Made by a program: the position numbers and the translations under genes
Shown here: positions 34,914 through 47,100 of the stretch, one piece after another
Numbering within the stretch: the first letter of the stretch is position 1
How the letters are laid out: the number at the start of each line of letters is the position of its first letter
The notes under the pieces: model-generated
What the model was told of the DNA's origin: nothing
The model's database searches: none
Seen by the model: only the letters and a program-made list of their open reading frames with translations
Source: Moniliella sp. 'wahieum'
Lineage: Eukaryota; Basidiomycota; Moniliellomycetes; Moniliellales; Moniliellaceae
Assembly (NCBI GenBank): GCA_003971905.1
Contig: RSEE01000007.1
Coordinates: 186,001-250,000, forward strand
Reading direction: 5' to 3'
DNA: 64,000 nt

Positions 34914-36624
34914 CTACGATGCGGCTCGCCGCTGCTGGGCCAGGGCATGCGCTTGGACCGCTTGAGCGTGCGCGTATTGAGCTTGGGCCGACAAGGCGGC
35001 GGGCGGCGCATAGCCCATCAAGCTGGACGTGCTGCCCATCGGCGGAGGCGCTTGGGCATTGAATTGGGACGGCGTAGGCGCTGCCGCCGACGTGGTAGCC
35101 AACGGCGAAGGCACTCCATGCGACAAGGAACGTTCTTCCAGAGCCTCATAATACAGCGTAAACAGCTTGGTCACTTTTTCCCACGTACCCGGGTCAAAGA
35201 AAACGTACGCGCCCCGCTCGTACTGAGACGTCTTTTGCACGGGCTCAGTGTTGGGGTCCTTGGTGAGCCACACTCGGAGCGTCTTGTGATACCTCCATCC
35301 CCGTTGGTACCTGAACAGAGTGGTCAGTGGCAAGGACAAGAACGCGAACAGAGAGGAAAACGAAAAGAGGCCAACTTACAGTTCCCGCGCTGCCGTCTCT
35401 TGCAACACATCTCGAGGAGCGCTGTAAAAGATGAAGAACAGCGTCTCGTCCGCCAGGCTCCGAATTTTCGTCTGGGCCGGCGGAGGCGGCTGGACATTGT
35501 AGCAGGAGGGCAAATGGAAATCGGGCTCGACCATCGACTGAGTCTGCAGGTGAGCCAGAGCGACGGCTGCGTCCGGTCCTGCCAATGCATCTTCTGACCA
35601 TGGGGTAAGGAAGGAAGAGCTGAGCGCCTCTCGCGAATTGAGGTTCATCCCCATTCGCCTCAGATCGGTGCCCATTGATACCAACGAAGTATCCCCCTGC
35701 GACTTGATAATCGCCAGGAGCCCTACCAGTCCAAATCGGTCCGCTGGACTCAAATAAATCTGCTGGGCCGGGGTCACAGCTTGAGGCAACGCGGTCGTTC
35801 CTGTTCCCGATTGTCGCCCCGACTGGGACAGGAGAGAGAGCAGGTTGCTGGTTCCTGGTCCGGAAACGACCACCTTGTTACCCATGCCTTGGGTAGAGGT
35901 GGCCATGTCCAACACGTTCTGCGCCGCCTCGACTGCTCGCGGCGACATGGTTTGCACGTTGCCCCTTGCACTCTGAGCCTCCAACGTGCTCTGCATTGCA
36001 TTGATCGCAGCTTGGGCCTCAGTGGCATCGACCGTGGCCGAGGCGAGCTGTCGAGGCGGTGTCCCGTTCATCTGGGACAAGCTCGGAGCGATTCCAGGAG
36101 GCAGGGCGGCGACCGAGGCAGCTGAGGCAAACGAAGGAGAAGTTAGCCTGTCCCATGAGCCGTTCGTGGGTGCCATACCGTTCCTTGCTGCATCTGGCGG
36201 GAGCTGCTGCTTGCCATTGAGCGTGCTGAGCAACGCCGCGACACCAGGCGAAGATGGTGGCCCGTTGTTGACACTGCCGAGCAGGTTGGCGCGGTGCTGT
36301 TGTTCGCGGGCGACCATGAGAGCGTGCTGCTGGTAGGCCAGGTCATTCTGGGAGGCAGACGCGGGGCCCATGGCGGCGGCGGGAGAGCGGGCGGCGGAGG
36401 AGGCATGGGCCAGCGCACCGGACGAGCTCAGGGCCGGGAAGGCATCGGGGGAGAGGCCCGAGGCACTGGCGCTGAGCGGCGGGAAGGCGGTGCGGCGTAG
36501 GCCGACGATGGTCGTGCGGCTGGCGATGCCATGGACGGAGCAGCGGGCGCAGACGGCGGGCGGGGCGCGGGCGGTGGTGGTCCTTTCGTGGCCGGCGACG
36601 CAGAGGCTCCCTCACGAAGCTCAC
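34914..36624 (-). CDS. NOT2: NOT2 (CDC36/CNOT2) subunit of CCR4-NOT
   Basis: Structural subunit of the CCR4-NOT complex, pairing with NOT5/NOT3 on NOT1. The N-terminal half is low complexity and includes a DAFPALSSSG motif that I recall from NOT2 proteins. The NOT2/3/5 C-terminal domain begins RFGLVGLLAIIKSQGDTSLV with MGTDLRRMGMNLNSREAL, DFHLPSCYNVQPPP, ADETLFFIFYSAPRDVLQET and AARELYQRGWRYHKTLRVWL; the last segment spans the intron 35311-35379. It ends TKLFTLYYEALEERS plus a Gln/Ala-rich tail, stop at 34914-34916. The conserved domain reads without breaks. The N-terminus needs at least one frame change near 36510 and its start (36624 or upstream) is uncertain. Confidence 0.92.
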
Positions 36625-37115
36625 CGCCGCCGGCGGCAGCTGCGAAGAGGCGGTTACCTAAGCTCGAACCCTACCTGTGGGGTACACTGCCCCCCCGCGC
36701 CTGGAACGCGCTGCCCAACCCTAGTGGGCATTGCTTTCACTGGGCTCTCGCAGTTCAGCAGGGACTCCGACACTATCGCGCTCTGGCCTCGCCGGCTCAT
36801 CGACCCAGCACGCCTCCTGCCTGCGGCTCCATCCGCACTGATATCATCGGGGTGGGGCGCAGCGTCCTCCCTCTCGATGGAATGGAATTGCTGGACGGGA
36901 CCGTACTAGTAACGCGCATGCGAATGGGGGGGGGGGGTTAAGAGTAGACAGATGCTTGTCGGTGGCTGCTGGTTGCCCAGTCCAACGGGTGCGCTGTTCA
37001 TCATCACCTCAAGCCTGCACGCGAACAAAGAGGAGCAACACCGGACAAAGGTCAGTGATCCATGTAGCTGTGCAGATTGAACCAATTCGACTTGGCTCCA
37101 AATCCTGTGCCCGAA
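36625..37115. other. Short spacer NOT2/UBC1
   Basis: Contains the 3' region of the E2 gene and the promoter or N-terminal coding part of NOT2. A G9-10 tract lies near 36927-36937. Nothing else seen. Confidence 0.45.
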
Positions 37116-38028
37116 TCAAATACTCACATCCAAAAGCGAGTTCACCACCGCATCGTTCGAAACGTTGTGCACGCTAATAACAAAAAAGAGGGTGTCAGTC
37201 GATGGAGAAGATCGCACAGAAATGGAACCACGCACTTTGAGCCGCGGTAGTTGAGGCGGTCCAGGACCCGAATCACGTCCTTGGTAGCGAAACCCATGGC
37301 AGTAAAGGTGTCAACATGCTCCTTCTCGAGCCCAGCCTGGCGGATGCGCTGCTCGTCGGTCAGTTCGCCCTTGGCGTGGTTCTTGGGATCGGCATAACGC
37401 TGCGTCCATTCTTTGGCGGTCTTATCAAAATCCTTTCGGTCCCTCTTAAAGTGGCCAGCCACTTGGGCATCTTGCGGATCGTCCGGCTCCGGACTGCACA
37501 GCAGTGATTGCAGGGAAACCAGGGTTGAGTGAAGCGTCAGCGTTGGCAGCCACTTATCCTTCAGAATGTCGAGACAGATGGCTCCAGTCGCGCTGCTCAC
37601 GTTAGGGTGGTAAACACGGGTGAGAAACTTCATCTTGACCGGCTGGAAGGGGTACTGTTCAGGCACAACAATGTCCTGCGGGGGGGAGGGGGAATGGAAA
37701 GTGTCAGGCGCGCAGCTGGAGAAAGGGACAAGGGAGCAGAAGAGACGGGGATGCGGCAAGGCACACCGGGAAACATACAACATCGAAAATGCCGCCCTCA
37801 TAGGGCGACTCGTCAGGGCCATGGAAGGAGCCGATGAGGTGGAACGGGTTGCCTGTTGGCGGTGGCGAGGGTGTTAATGACGGCAGCGCCAGGCAGGCCA
37901 GATCGACGGGGAGGCGGGGGAGAGGGAGGAGCACGCACCATCAATCATGGCGACCTCGATGCCGCTGGTCTTGTCCTTGGCGCATTCTGCGATCTCCTTC
38001 TGGACACGGCGCAGGCGGGGCTGGACAT
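37116..38028 (-). CDS. UBC1: Ubiquitin-conjugating enzyme E2 with C-terminal UBA (UBC1/UBE2K type)
   Basis: E2 enzyme that carries ubiquitin on a catalytic Cys. Exons on the minus strand: 38028-37939, 37852-37779, 37675-37236 and 37173-37116, with introns 37853-37938, 37676-37778 and 37174-37235. The N-terminus reads RLRRVQKEIAECAKDKTSGI. The catalytic core holds YHPNVSSATGAICLDILKDK with active-site Cys and W-L-P after it, preceded by the PYEGGIFDV strand. The C-terminal UBA (EKEHVDTFTAMGFATKDVIR, ending VSNDAVVNSLLDVSI) identifies the UBC1/E2-25K subtype, which builds K48 chains. One base is missing after MSSP near 38015, the only frame break. ATG 38028 has Kozak context ccaccATG. Confidence 0.94.
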
Positions 38029-38903
38029 GGTGGTGGGGGCAGGGCGGCAGTGGGTGCGGCGGGTGGGCGGGTCGTTCGCCAGCGAACATGAGCGAAGGCC
38101 ACTTTAAAGCGCCGATGCGCGGGCACTCACCCTTACGTAACCAGCCCGCCTCGCCTCGTCCACATTGCGATCGGGAGATTGAGGGGCGGCCTGTGGGTGG
38201 CTGGCGGGCTGCTGGGCCTTGGGCCTTAGCAGGGCAGCCGCCCGCTGGCTCGCAGATCTAAGCGGCAACCGGAGGGTTGCCTTTGCTGGCCCTGAACGCG
38301 ACGGGTGCGCGCCTGCCACAGGGCACGCCATAGCTGCCCGCGTCCACCGCCGCCGCCGCCGCGTTTGCTACTACCCCCAGAGGGCCATGTGCCACCGCCA
38401 CTGCCTGTCTGGCACCTTCCCCCTTCCCCCGCCACCCTCCGCATCCGCTCCTCAGTGTGCATGGCTCTGGCCCTGCAACACCCAGCTCATCCCAGCAGCG
38501 CCGGTTGACGGTAGACAACTATATATCATTGCAGCCCGCTCCTGGCCCAAACGTGGCGGAGCGGTTGCTACGCAGTGGGCCTACAGCGCATAGGTGGGGG
38601 GACCTTACAGCGTGACAACAGTCTCAACGCATACCTACACGTCAGGCTGCTACCTCGCTACAAGGGGTATGGGGGTCTACAACACACGAAAAACCGGGGG
38701 GCTGGAGAGGGGGGGGGGGGATCAGGCATTATTGCCATGCAGATTGGTGCAATCTGCATGGGGAGGGGGGGGAGCCTCGACACGGGGTAGAGAGGAGCGT
38801 AGTGATGGTACAAAAAGCACAGGAGAGGGAGGCAGTTGAAGAGACGGAAAGGGCTGTGCAGCGTAGCCAAGGCAACGATGTACGCTGGGCGGGCGCGCAC
38901 GCC
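38029..38903. other. Spacer UBC1/HMG gene
   Basis: No gene seen. G-rich tracts (38698-38720, 38761-38772) lie near the HMG gene 3' end. The promoter of UBC1 should be here. Confidence 0.5.
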
Positions 38904-39116
38904 TTAGATCTTCTTGGGGTTGGAGGGGTGAGTCTTCCAGCTCTCGGCGACCTTCTTGAACGCATCCTTGTGCGTGACCTCTGGGTGGGCAGCCTTGTAC
39001 TTGGGCAGCTCGGCCTTCATAAAGAGGTTGTAGGCGGAAGGCGGGCGCTTGGCGCCGCCAGCAGTGGCGCTGCTGCGCTTCTTGGTGTCAGAGTCGGCCT
39101 TGGCGGGACGGGGCAT
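38904..39116 (-). CDS. Small HMG-box chromatin protein
   Basis: A 70-residue protein consisting almost only of one HMG-like box: MPRPAKADSDTKKRSSATAG, then AKRPPSAYNLFMKAELPKYK, HPEVTHKDAFKKVAESWK and THPSNPKKI. HMG boxes bend DNA. KRPPSAYNLFMK followed by HKDAFKKVAESWK resembles NHP6-type and plant YABBY-like boxes, though shorter at the C-terminal helix than NHP6. A 5'-UTR intron is likely: acceptor CCTCTTGCAG just upstream of the ATG (about 39127) and a GTACGTGT donor near 39241. If the upstream exon codes, the protein would be longer. The frame is intact. Confidence 0.8.
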   Translation of the reverse strand: MPRPAKADSDTKKRSSATAGGAKRPPSAYNLFMKAELPKYKAAHPEVTHKDAFKKVAESWKTHPSNPKKI

Positions 39117-39810
39117 GTTGGTCCAGACGTGTTCTGCAAGAGGGGTGGGGTGGGGAAGGTCAGTGGGCTGGTGGCACGCGGCCGGGGGCAGGGGCAGGGG
39201 CAGGGGCAGGGCAGAGGCCATGGAGGAGGCGGTACACGTACTGGGTGCGGGGGGGAAGAGGAGGAAAGATGGAAGAAGCGTATGTGGTGGAGGAGAAAGA
39301 CGCGTCGCTAGGCAGCGCACGCGCTCTTATAGCCGCCATGGGAGGCGGCGCTATTGGCTCTATTGGCTCGGCCTGGGTATATGGACGCGGGAGCTGGGCC
39401 AAGCTGTGAAAGAAATAGGGACAGTGGCGCCCTGCTGGCTCGACCGCGACGCGTCCCAGCATACACAGGCGGGCTGGCACTGGCGCTGGGGGGAGGGGGT
39501 ACAGCGTACTATTGCCCAGCCATCGCCCTGGCCTTGCGGCCGCCGATGGGGCTGGGCGGCACGGGGAGAGTGTGCGCGGGAGCGCATTGGGGGCATCGAA
39601 CATCGAATAGCGATACCCGTGGGCAGGGACTAGGCCAGCGCTCGTGCGCGGGGGGAGCGCGGGCAGGAGAGCGGTGTTGGGCGGCTGCCTGGCGCACCAC
39701 TTGCGCGGTGCTGGGCGCGGGCTGGTTGCCAATGTTTAATGTCCAACCGAGCCGCGGCCGGGCCTGGGAGGGCTGTGGGCTGCCGCAGCCTGCAGCTGCT
39801 CGGCTGGCCC

Positions 39811-39852
39811 CAGCAGCCAGCAGCCAGCAGCCAGCAGCCAGCAGCCAGCAGC
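39811..39852. repeat. CAGCAGC x6 heptamer array
   Basis: Six perfect tandem copies of CAGCAGC in the spacer. Unlike the other heptamers it is not built on a palindromic hexamer. Confidence 0.95.
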
Positions 39853-40062
39853 CCGCCGTTGGGCCGCAGCAGCCCGTCGCCTTGCGCGCCTATTCCGCCG
39901 CTGCCTAGCTGCTGCCTGGTGCACCCACGCCCAGTTCCGCTCGTGCGCCGATGCGCATTAGTCACCTATCGCGCTCATCCACTGGCACCATCGGCATCGG
40001 CTGCAGCGATGCGCATACTGCGGCGACGCCTAACCCTACGTGCCATCGCCCATCCTGCATCG

Positions 40063-40115
40063 GCATCACATGTCGCATGTCACATGTCACATGCATCACA
40101 TGCCTCATGCCACAT
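40063..40115. repeat. ACATGT-C heptamer array, degenerate
   Basis: Successive CATGTCGCATGTCACATGTC-type units followed by diverged CACATGCATCACATGC. The unit is the palindrome ACATGT plus C. Confidence 0.8.
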
Positions 40116-41107
40116 GCGATCTGCGGCACGTGACGGCTTGGTGGTCCATCTGATCCAATCGATCCAATCCATCGTAGCTGGCTCCAGCAGCCGCGTCCCA
40201 GAGGGGGGGGCTGCCGGCTCAGGCAGCAACTTCACTCGCTACTTGTACTTACCCATCCTCCTCGACTCCGGCGGCAGCGGCGCATGTTAGCTGGATCCTC
40301 CGCTTGGCTATCCATTGTCTCGTCGCTCATCCTTGCAGCCGCCTAATAGAAGCTTTTGCCATCCCAGCTCAGGCAATGGCCTGTGGGCTGAGGCGTTGCG
40401 TTGGTCTGGAGGCTGGCTCAACTGGAGCACACGCGAAAGCAAAGGTCCAGGAGAGAGGCAGACAAGGACCGAGGGCAGAGGCAGTGCTAGTACCCAGGCA
40501 AAATGACCTTCCCGATTGAGCCAAGAGGCAGCCCAGCCACGACCCCCTCGGGGTCAAACGCGTCCTCGTCCACCGTCATTTTCAGCGCATGCAGTCCACA
40601 TAGCCTTTTTTAACCATCCAGCAAACAGAAGCAACACAAATATCCTTCTGAGATGCCCCACTGGCATCCATTACTATAACCCGCCCACCGCCCCCATGCG
40701 ACCGCGCGGAGGGGCATGGCCTCCCAGCCACATTCTTTCCGCATCGCTCCCTTCCTTTCCATGTATGGGGAGGGGGGGGAGCATTGTCCATCGGAACCCG
40801 CAGGAGAGCGGGTGTAGAGCATGATGGGCAACGTGCCCTGCGAGCCGGGGCGGACGCACGGTCGGCGGTGAGCCAGTTCAGCCCAGCCTGCAGCAGCATC
40901 GAGTGCACCACTAGCGCGCGCCCCGAATGGTGGACGCGTATTCTTATCCAGCGTGGTCGATCTGGCCCTCCCGGGAATGAAACTTGCAATGCCAGATCAG
41001 GCAGCGAACACCAAACCATGTGGCTCCTTTGATAGCACCCTGCTCTCCTCCCGCGCAACCACCATCTCGCCCCCTGACTTGAGCGCTCGCGGGGCTCCAC
41101 CTCCACC

Positions 41108-41838
41108 ATGTCAGCTATCACCAACGTATGTTCTTGCTTTCTCTCATCTTTTCCTCCTCGTTGCAATGTCGGAATGCTCCACAGAGCCCCTTACCTAGGC
41201 CCCACTTTCGTGCTCCACCTTGGCGGGCTGATTGAACTCGTGAGGGGACTTGCTGACTTGGCTTTTCTGTGTTTGGTCTTGATTCCACAAAGATGGTCTT
41301 GATGTTCGTCGTATCGCAGGCGGCAAGTCGAGTTCCGTTTGACGACAAGCCCGAGCTCGTTTTGTACGCACGGTTGGGCTACATTGGTGCCCAGCTGCTC
41401 TCGATTGCCGTCTTTTACGTCTGCACCCTCAAGGTCAAGGCCAAGAACGACACGACCGTTCTCAAGTACGTGGAGCCCAAGAGCCCCATGTCGCAAGAGC
41501 CCGGGGAGCTGGTCACCACCACCAACCGGGACTACGACCTGATGGAGATTCAAAAGTCTGTCCGGCTCATCATTCTTACCATGGTCTTTGTCGCTGGTCT
41601 GCATCTGTACTGGTCCTATACCCAGCCACTCTTGATCCAGAGCATCTTGCCTCTCAAGTCGGCGCTCCAGTCGAAGGAGGTCAAGATTTGGCTGTGGGGC
41701 AAGCCTGCCACGGGCGAACTCAGACGGCCGTTCAAGTCTGGACCAGGCTTGTTTGGCATGCAGGCTGCTCAAGGGCCTCAGACCGACAAGGCATCCATTA
41801 AGGAGGCCGAAGATGCGGTCGCTAAGAAGGCAAACTAA
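41108..41838 (+). CDS. PHO88: PHO88/SND3 ER membrane protein
   Basis: ER protein first linked to phosphate transport and later to the SND signal-independent targeting route. Exon 1 (41108-41125) codes MSAITN, the intron is 41126-41292, and exon 2 starts MVLMFVVSQAASRVPFDDKP. The second hydrophobic helix is ARLGYIGAQLLSIAVFYVCT, then KVKAKNDTTVLKYVEPKSPM, and the third hydrophobic segment is VRLIILTMVFVAGLHLYW. It ends DKASIKEAEDAVAKKAN with TAA at 41836-41838. About 187 residues, matching the ~188 of yeast. The frame is intact. An alternative acceptor at 41183 would add a non-conserved segment and is less likely. Confidence 0.95.
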
Positions 41839-42675
41839 CATGCATTTGTTGCTGTTGTGATGGGAAGCTAAGCATACGACTCTGTCCGAATGTCGTCTGT
41901 GCCCTGTTGGCTGGCAGGCTTGCCTCGGCCTTCATTTTCCATCAGGATCGATCTCTCAACGCATGCCCTTTTGTGGCCCGAGAATTCCCCAGAGGTTCTC
42001 GTTAGGGATTGATTAGGGATTGATTTGGATTTCATAGTGCGCTCATGCGTGTCCTTTCACACATTGTTTGCGGGTGTGGAGTATTGTCGGAGAACGGTTG
42101 GGCGAGGGGCGGATGGTTGTCGATATGAGTCTCGTTGGAGCTGGATGGTTTAACGTTTATGGCCCACATGTCCACCGCGTTCTTCCGTATCCACTCGCAA
42201 TCCATTTGGTTTGGATGACATGCTGCTGGCGGCCCCATTGGTCTGGTAAGAGAAAGGGCGCAAGCTGCCAACAAACACTGGAAATGCGCATCTGGGCAAC
42301 GAAGCGCGTGTTGCGTCCCTACGTCAGTGATGCCACCAATACGAACATCGGGAGGGAGAGACATTTTGTTGCGCTGGAAGCCTGAGCGCCTGAGGCGAGC
42401 CTGGTGTGGATGGCATGGCTCCATGCATGGTCTTGCCATCCCTGGGGGGTTGGTTGCCCAAGCCCAATGCCAGGCCTGATGGGGGGAAACAGCGCTGGGG
42501 CCACCCAGACGCGCCCAACATTGGTGTGGAATCGACATAAATTCCGCCTTGGCTCCGCTGGCGGTGGGCGGCGGGGGATTATCGATTAAGGCCAAGGCCT
42601 GCCAGAGTCGGGGCCAGTCGGGGCCAGCAGGCCAGCGGAGGACGCCGGCCGACGCTTCTCGCCTCTCCGAATCTC
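41839..42675. other. Spacer PHO88/NIF3
   Basis: No gene seen. Minus-strand frames covering 42032-42595 lack family features. Confidence 0.5.
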
Positions 42676-43651
42676 ATGTTTCCCGGCCGCCTCCTGCCTC
42701 TTCTTGCCCGTGTGCCCCCCCGTGTTCCCCACCTCGTCCCCCGCCCCGCCCTTGCCTTGCGCACCATGTCCTCTGCGCCCCCCGCCCCCCGCCCCGATGC
42801 GTTGGTCGCGCGCCATGGCCCAGATCGCCCCCCTGGCGCTGGCCGACAAGTCGTTCGACAACGTTGGTCTCCTTCTCGAAGCACCGACGCCGCGGGCCGG
42901 AAAACGGGTGCTGACTGCGATTGATCTCACCACGTCGGTGGCTGAGGAGATTCTGGCTGACAGCGAGGTGAGTGTGGCGGTGGTGTACCATCCGGTTATC
43001 TTCAAACCGCTCAAGGCCCTCTCCTTTAGCCCTTCCGCTCCGGGCTCTCAGGCGCCCAACCCTGCGATTGTGCACAGCCTCCTCCGCCTCGCCAGCGCTG
43101 GCGTCAGCATCTACTGCCCCCATACCTCCCTTGACGCTGCGCCGGAGGGTATGAACGATTGGCTGATCCAGGCTGCCGCTGGGCCCGAGGTGGCGCAGGC
43201 CAAGGACCTGCGTGCCATCATTCCTTCTGCTGCCGAGCTTGTTCCGGCCGGCAAGGGTCCTGCTGGGTTTGGCCGCGTCGCTTCGCTAGCGAGCCCGCGT
43301 AGCTTGACCCAGATCATCAGTTCGATCAAGCGCGCTACGGGCCTGGCCCATGTCCAGGTCGGCTTGGCCCACGGCGAGGACGAACCACTGGGCTCGATCG
43401 CCGTGTGCTGTGGCGCGGGATCGAGCATCCTAGCCGGCGTTGAGGCCGACGTGTACGTGACGGGCGAGATGAGCCATCATGAGGTCTTGTCCATCACCGC
43501 ACGCGGCACCTCGGTCATTCTGCTCAACCACTCCAACTCGGAGCGTGGCTACTTGAGCACAAGCTTGGCGCCTCGTCTGGAGCAAACGCTGGGCGAGGGC
43601 TGGAAGGTCATCGTTAGTCAAGCCGACAAGGATCCCCTCCAAGTGCGTTGA
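42676..43651 (+). CDS. NIF3 family protein with probable mitochondrial presequence
   Basis: Member of the NIF3/DUF34 family (NGG1-interacting factor 3), di-metal proteins of still unsettled function. The N-terminus from ATG 42676 is Arg-rich without acids (MFPGRLLPLLARVPPRVPHL), as expected of a mitochondrial targeting sequence; ATG 42766 (MSSAPPAP) would give a cytosolic form. After one frame change near 42815 the domain runs MAQIAPLALADKSFDNVGLL, VAVVYHPVIFKPLKAL, VSIYCPHTSLDAAPEGMNDW, then DVYVTGEMSHHEVLSI and ILLNHSNSERGYL. The His residues in YHP, HTSLD, SHHE and NHSNSE are the family metal ligands. It ends at TGA 43649-43651, length 300-320 residues. Confidence 0.93.
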
Positions 43652-44179
43652 CCGAATGCACGCTACCCCCTAAGCCGATCAGTGTGTGCTGCACACGACT
43701 TGTGTGTGCCGCCTGGGACACAATGCATTGATGCCCTTCGTGGACGCGGCATGACCATGACGCTACACCAAATAGGGGACACCAAGCTGGCACTACCAGC
43801 AAGACGGAGTGGACAACAGGTAGGACTAAATCGTCAGTGCAAGCAGCTCGAATCGCAGGACAATGTACCGGTGTAACCTGGGCGGAGGGCCAACGGACTG
43901 AATGGTGGCCACCAGCTAGCTTCCAGGGAATCGACCATATTTGGATTCGGTCCGCACCGTGACCACATGACTTCGTCTGCATGTCCCTCTCCCCCCGTGA
44001 GGCATGTGTCCGTGCCTGCAGTCCCTGTACAGCACTACCACTCTTCTCCCACCCTACGAGCTATCAAGCACTGAGAGCACACTAGAATACGCAACGCAAC
44101 GAATCGATGCCCTTTCCCGCGCCACCCCGACCAGCGAGTGGGCGTAGCCTCGTCCAACGGAAGCACAGGACCGAGATAG
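43652..44179. other. Convergent spacer NIF3/SRO7
   Basis: No gene seen; the likely 3' ends of both neighbours. Confidence 0.55.
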
Positions 44180-47100
44180 TTAGAAATAACCACTAAACTT
44201 GCTCTTGACGGCGCTCTTGATCGCTTGCTCCCTCAGGTTCTTGGAGAACTTGGACGCATTGCGTTCGAGATTGGACATGCCCTGTTCGAGCGAGTCGATG
44301 AGCTCGCCGCGCTGCTGCGCCAAGTCCAAGTTGCGTGCCGCTTGGGTCGCAGTGGAGGAGGCGGCTTTCGATACACTGGCATACGCGCCGGAGAATATAG
44401 AGCCATAGCCTGACTGCTCGGCGCCCTTGGCCTGCGCCGCTTCTTGCTCCGCTTTGAGCCGCGCCAATTCTTGCCCTCCGGCCGGCACGCGCGGTTCCGC
44501 TGCCGGTCCCAGGGGCGGCGGCGCAGGCCGCTTGGGCCCGGCAATCACCTCGTCCAGTTGCGCCCCCAGCGTGACCGCACCCGCCTTGCTGTTCCACCAG
44601 CCGCTGATAGCGGTGATTGCGCCGGCGGCCGAAGCGCCTGGGTGGAAGGGGAACCACTTGGGCTGGAACAATTCCAACATGGGCGGGCCAGGACGCAACG
44701 AGGTGGCAAAGATGGTCCACAGCTGCACATCGAGGGAGGTGGGGGTGTCAATAAAGTCGCCAAACCGGTCGATGGAGGCGACACCGGCCACCGAACCAGT
44801 CAGGGCGTGGACCGAGAGAGGCGAGAGGGATTCGCGCGTGGCATAGTTGTGTCGTGGCACGCGCTCGATCAGCTCCAGCTTGGGCAAGCTGTAGATGTAC
44901 ACTGACGTCTTGCTCAGCAGCACCAGCGCGCGAGCATGGCCCTGGCTAATCACCTGGGCGCCCCATGGCTCTTCCATCACAGACGTATGGGACATGGTCG
45001 GGCCGTCGACACCGTAGCGCAACACAATCTCTGTCAAACAAGGGTCCGGTCAGTCAATTTGCCACACAAAGCGCACTCGCTTCAGAGGGGACGTACGCTT
45101 GGGGCTGATAAAAATCGCAATCCCACAGCTCGCCGCATCGTTGGGATCGATCATTGCACTGGCGTCGTACTGGCTTAGGGCATCAGCCATGTCGCGCGAC
45201 CTGAGATCCAAAAGGGTGCCACGCTGGTCCAGAGTGAGCAACGCCGCAGCATTCGAGGTTCCATCCAATTTGCGGGGCTGCGAAGCCCGTGTCACCATCC
45301 ACTGGTCCAACGAGTTGGAGATGGTCCAAATGCTCATCGTTCCATCCTGCCGCAATGCCAAGAGACGCATGGCGTACTTCGGGTCGGAAGCAACACGCAT
45401 AGTGGTAAAGACGGTTTGTTGAATCAAGCTCCGCGACTCGGCATCAGCGGCACGGCGATCTTCTCGATACTGATGACCCGCCTGGCCAAAAAGGTGCACG
45501 TCGGGTTCCACCTCGTCCCCAAACCCTTCATGGAGGATGAGATCGGGCCCACGCAAGTCGACAATGGCCAGCGCGAGACCGCAAGCGACAGCGAGGAAGC
45601 CAGTGTCGCAGAGCGCAAATGCCGAACACTCGCCCCGCCTCAGATCCACCATCACGTGGGGCTTGAACCCGTCCGTACTCCAGTTTGCCAACTCCTCCAA
45701 CGGCTGTAATTCCTCGGCCGTACCTGGCGGCAAAGGTTCCGCTGGCGGTAGCATCGGCTCTCGCATCATTCTCGAAGGGGCAGAGGGGCTTTCCGGATGA
45801 GCCGCAACACGAGCCGCCTGTGGTACATTCGATGGACCACCGGCCAACGGGGAGGCCGCGGCCGGTTCGCCGCTCGAGGGGTACCATAGGGCGGTTGGGG
45901 TGGGCCGCATGACGATCCATCGGATCGCTCGCCTCGGCCGTTGGGGAGGAGAGACCCAAATCGCTAATGGCGTTGGACATGGTTTGGTCCAGGCCCAGGA
46001 GAGATCGATCGGCCTCGGAGCGAAGCGCGCGCGAGGTCGGCCGACTGGCGTGTCTTGGACGTCCACGTCGAGCCCGAGACGGAGCGATGTATAGGCTCCA
46101 TTCCCGGCTGAGGCGATAAGGTGGAGACAACACGCGTTGGGGAGCGGAGCCCGGCCATCTCGCGCTCGGTCAGCACGTCCGTCATCACGTTGTCATCTCC
46201 CCATCCGGGCTGCGCTTGGCCTAACTTATAATGCAGCACGTGGCCCGATCCAAGGCATACAGCCAACTCGAGTGACTCGGTGGCGAGGCGAGCGTCGGTG
46301 ATTTGGATAAGAGGCGTCGTGGCCGCTTGGCGTAGACGACGGATGGATGGGTTGGTATCCAGGCGACGATGAAACACATGTCCCTGGTGTGGACGGTAAG
46401 ATGAGGCAAAGGATACGGGAAGGGCATGTCGAGGGCAAAACGGGCAGAGGAAGGGTCAAACGTGGTGCCTGGCTTGCCGGACCAAGCGTTGATGGCGACC
46501 GTAGGGCGTTCTGGGCGGTGGAGTAAGAGCCCCAAGCTCAAGTCGTGTACGCGCACGCTTCCATCCAAATGCCACGTAACAAGCACGCGCAAGGGGAGGT
46601 CGGGGGCGACTTTTTCCGGTTCGAGCAAATTGTTGCCAATCAGGATGGGGAATGCTTTTCCCCCGCGCAAGTTGAGTGGGTTGACGATTGACGCTGTTGA
46701 GGCTGATGACGTTGCCGTTGACGAAGAGGGCGGGGGCGGAATTGATCCGCCACCCGTTGGCGAGGACGGCGTAGGCGGGGCAGGACCTGCATTGTCCAGC
46801 ACTTGTCCTCCCAAGCGCTTGTACACCGCCTTGGACACCGTGTAGATCCTACTGCCCAGCACCGCACCCGAGCCGGTAAAGCCGAGGGCCAATGGGAGCC
46901 CAATTGTGGGGGTGGACAGACGGTGGGGGGAGGTGCGGTTAGCAGGGTCCTGATTGGCGACGAGCTGGGGCCGTGCAGGCGGGAAAGCATACGCCTTGAG
47001 TCCCTTTTGAGCCGCTGGCGGGGGCAGCGTTGGAAGCGCGGGCGGCGCGGCGAGGAGGAAGATGATGGCAGTCGGATCAAAGGCCATGCTGTAGTACGGA

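Larger units (their letters stand above)
39245..41107. other. Divergent spacer HMG gene/PHO88
   Basis: About 1.9 kb without a recognised gene. It holds a CAGCAGC heptamer array (39811-39852), an ACATGTC word cluster (40060-40115) and G/C-rich stretches. The minus-strand frame at 40582-41166 and the others here look like chance. Confidence 0.5.
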
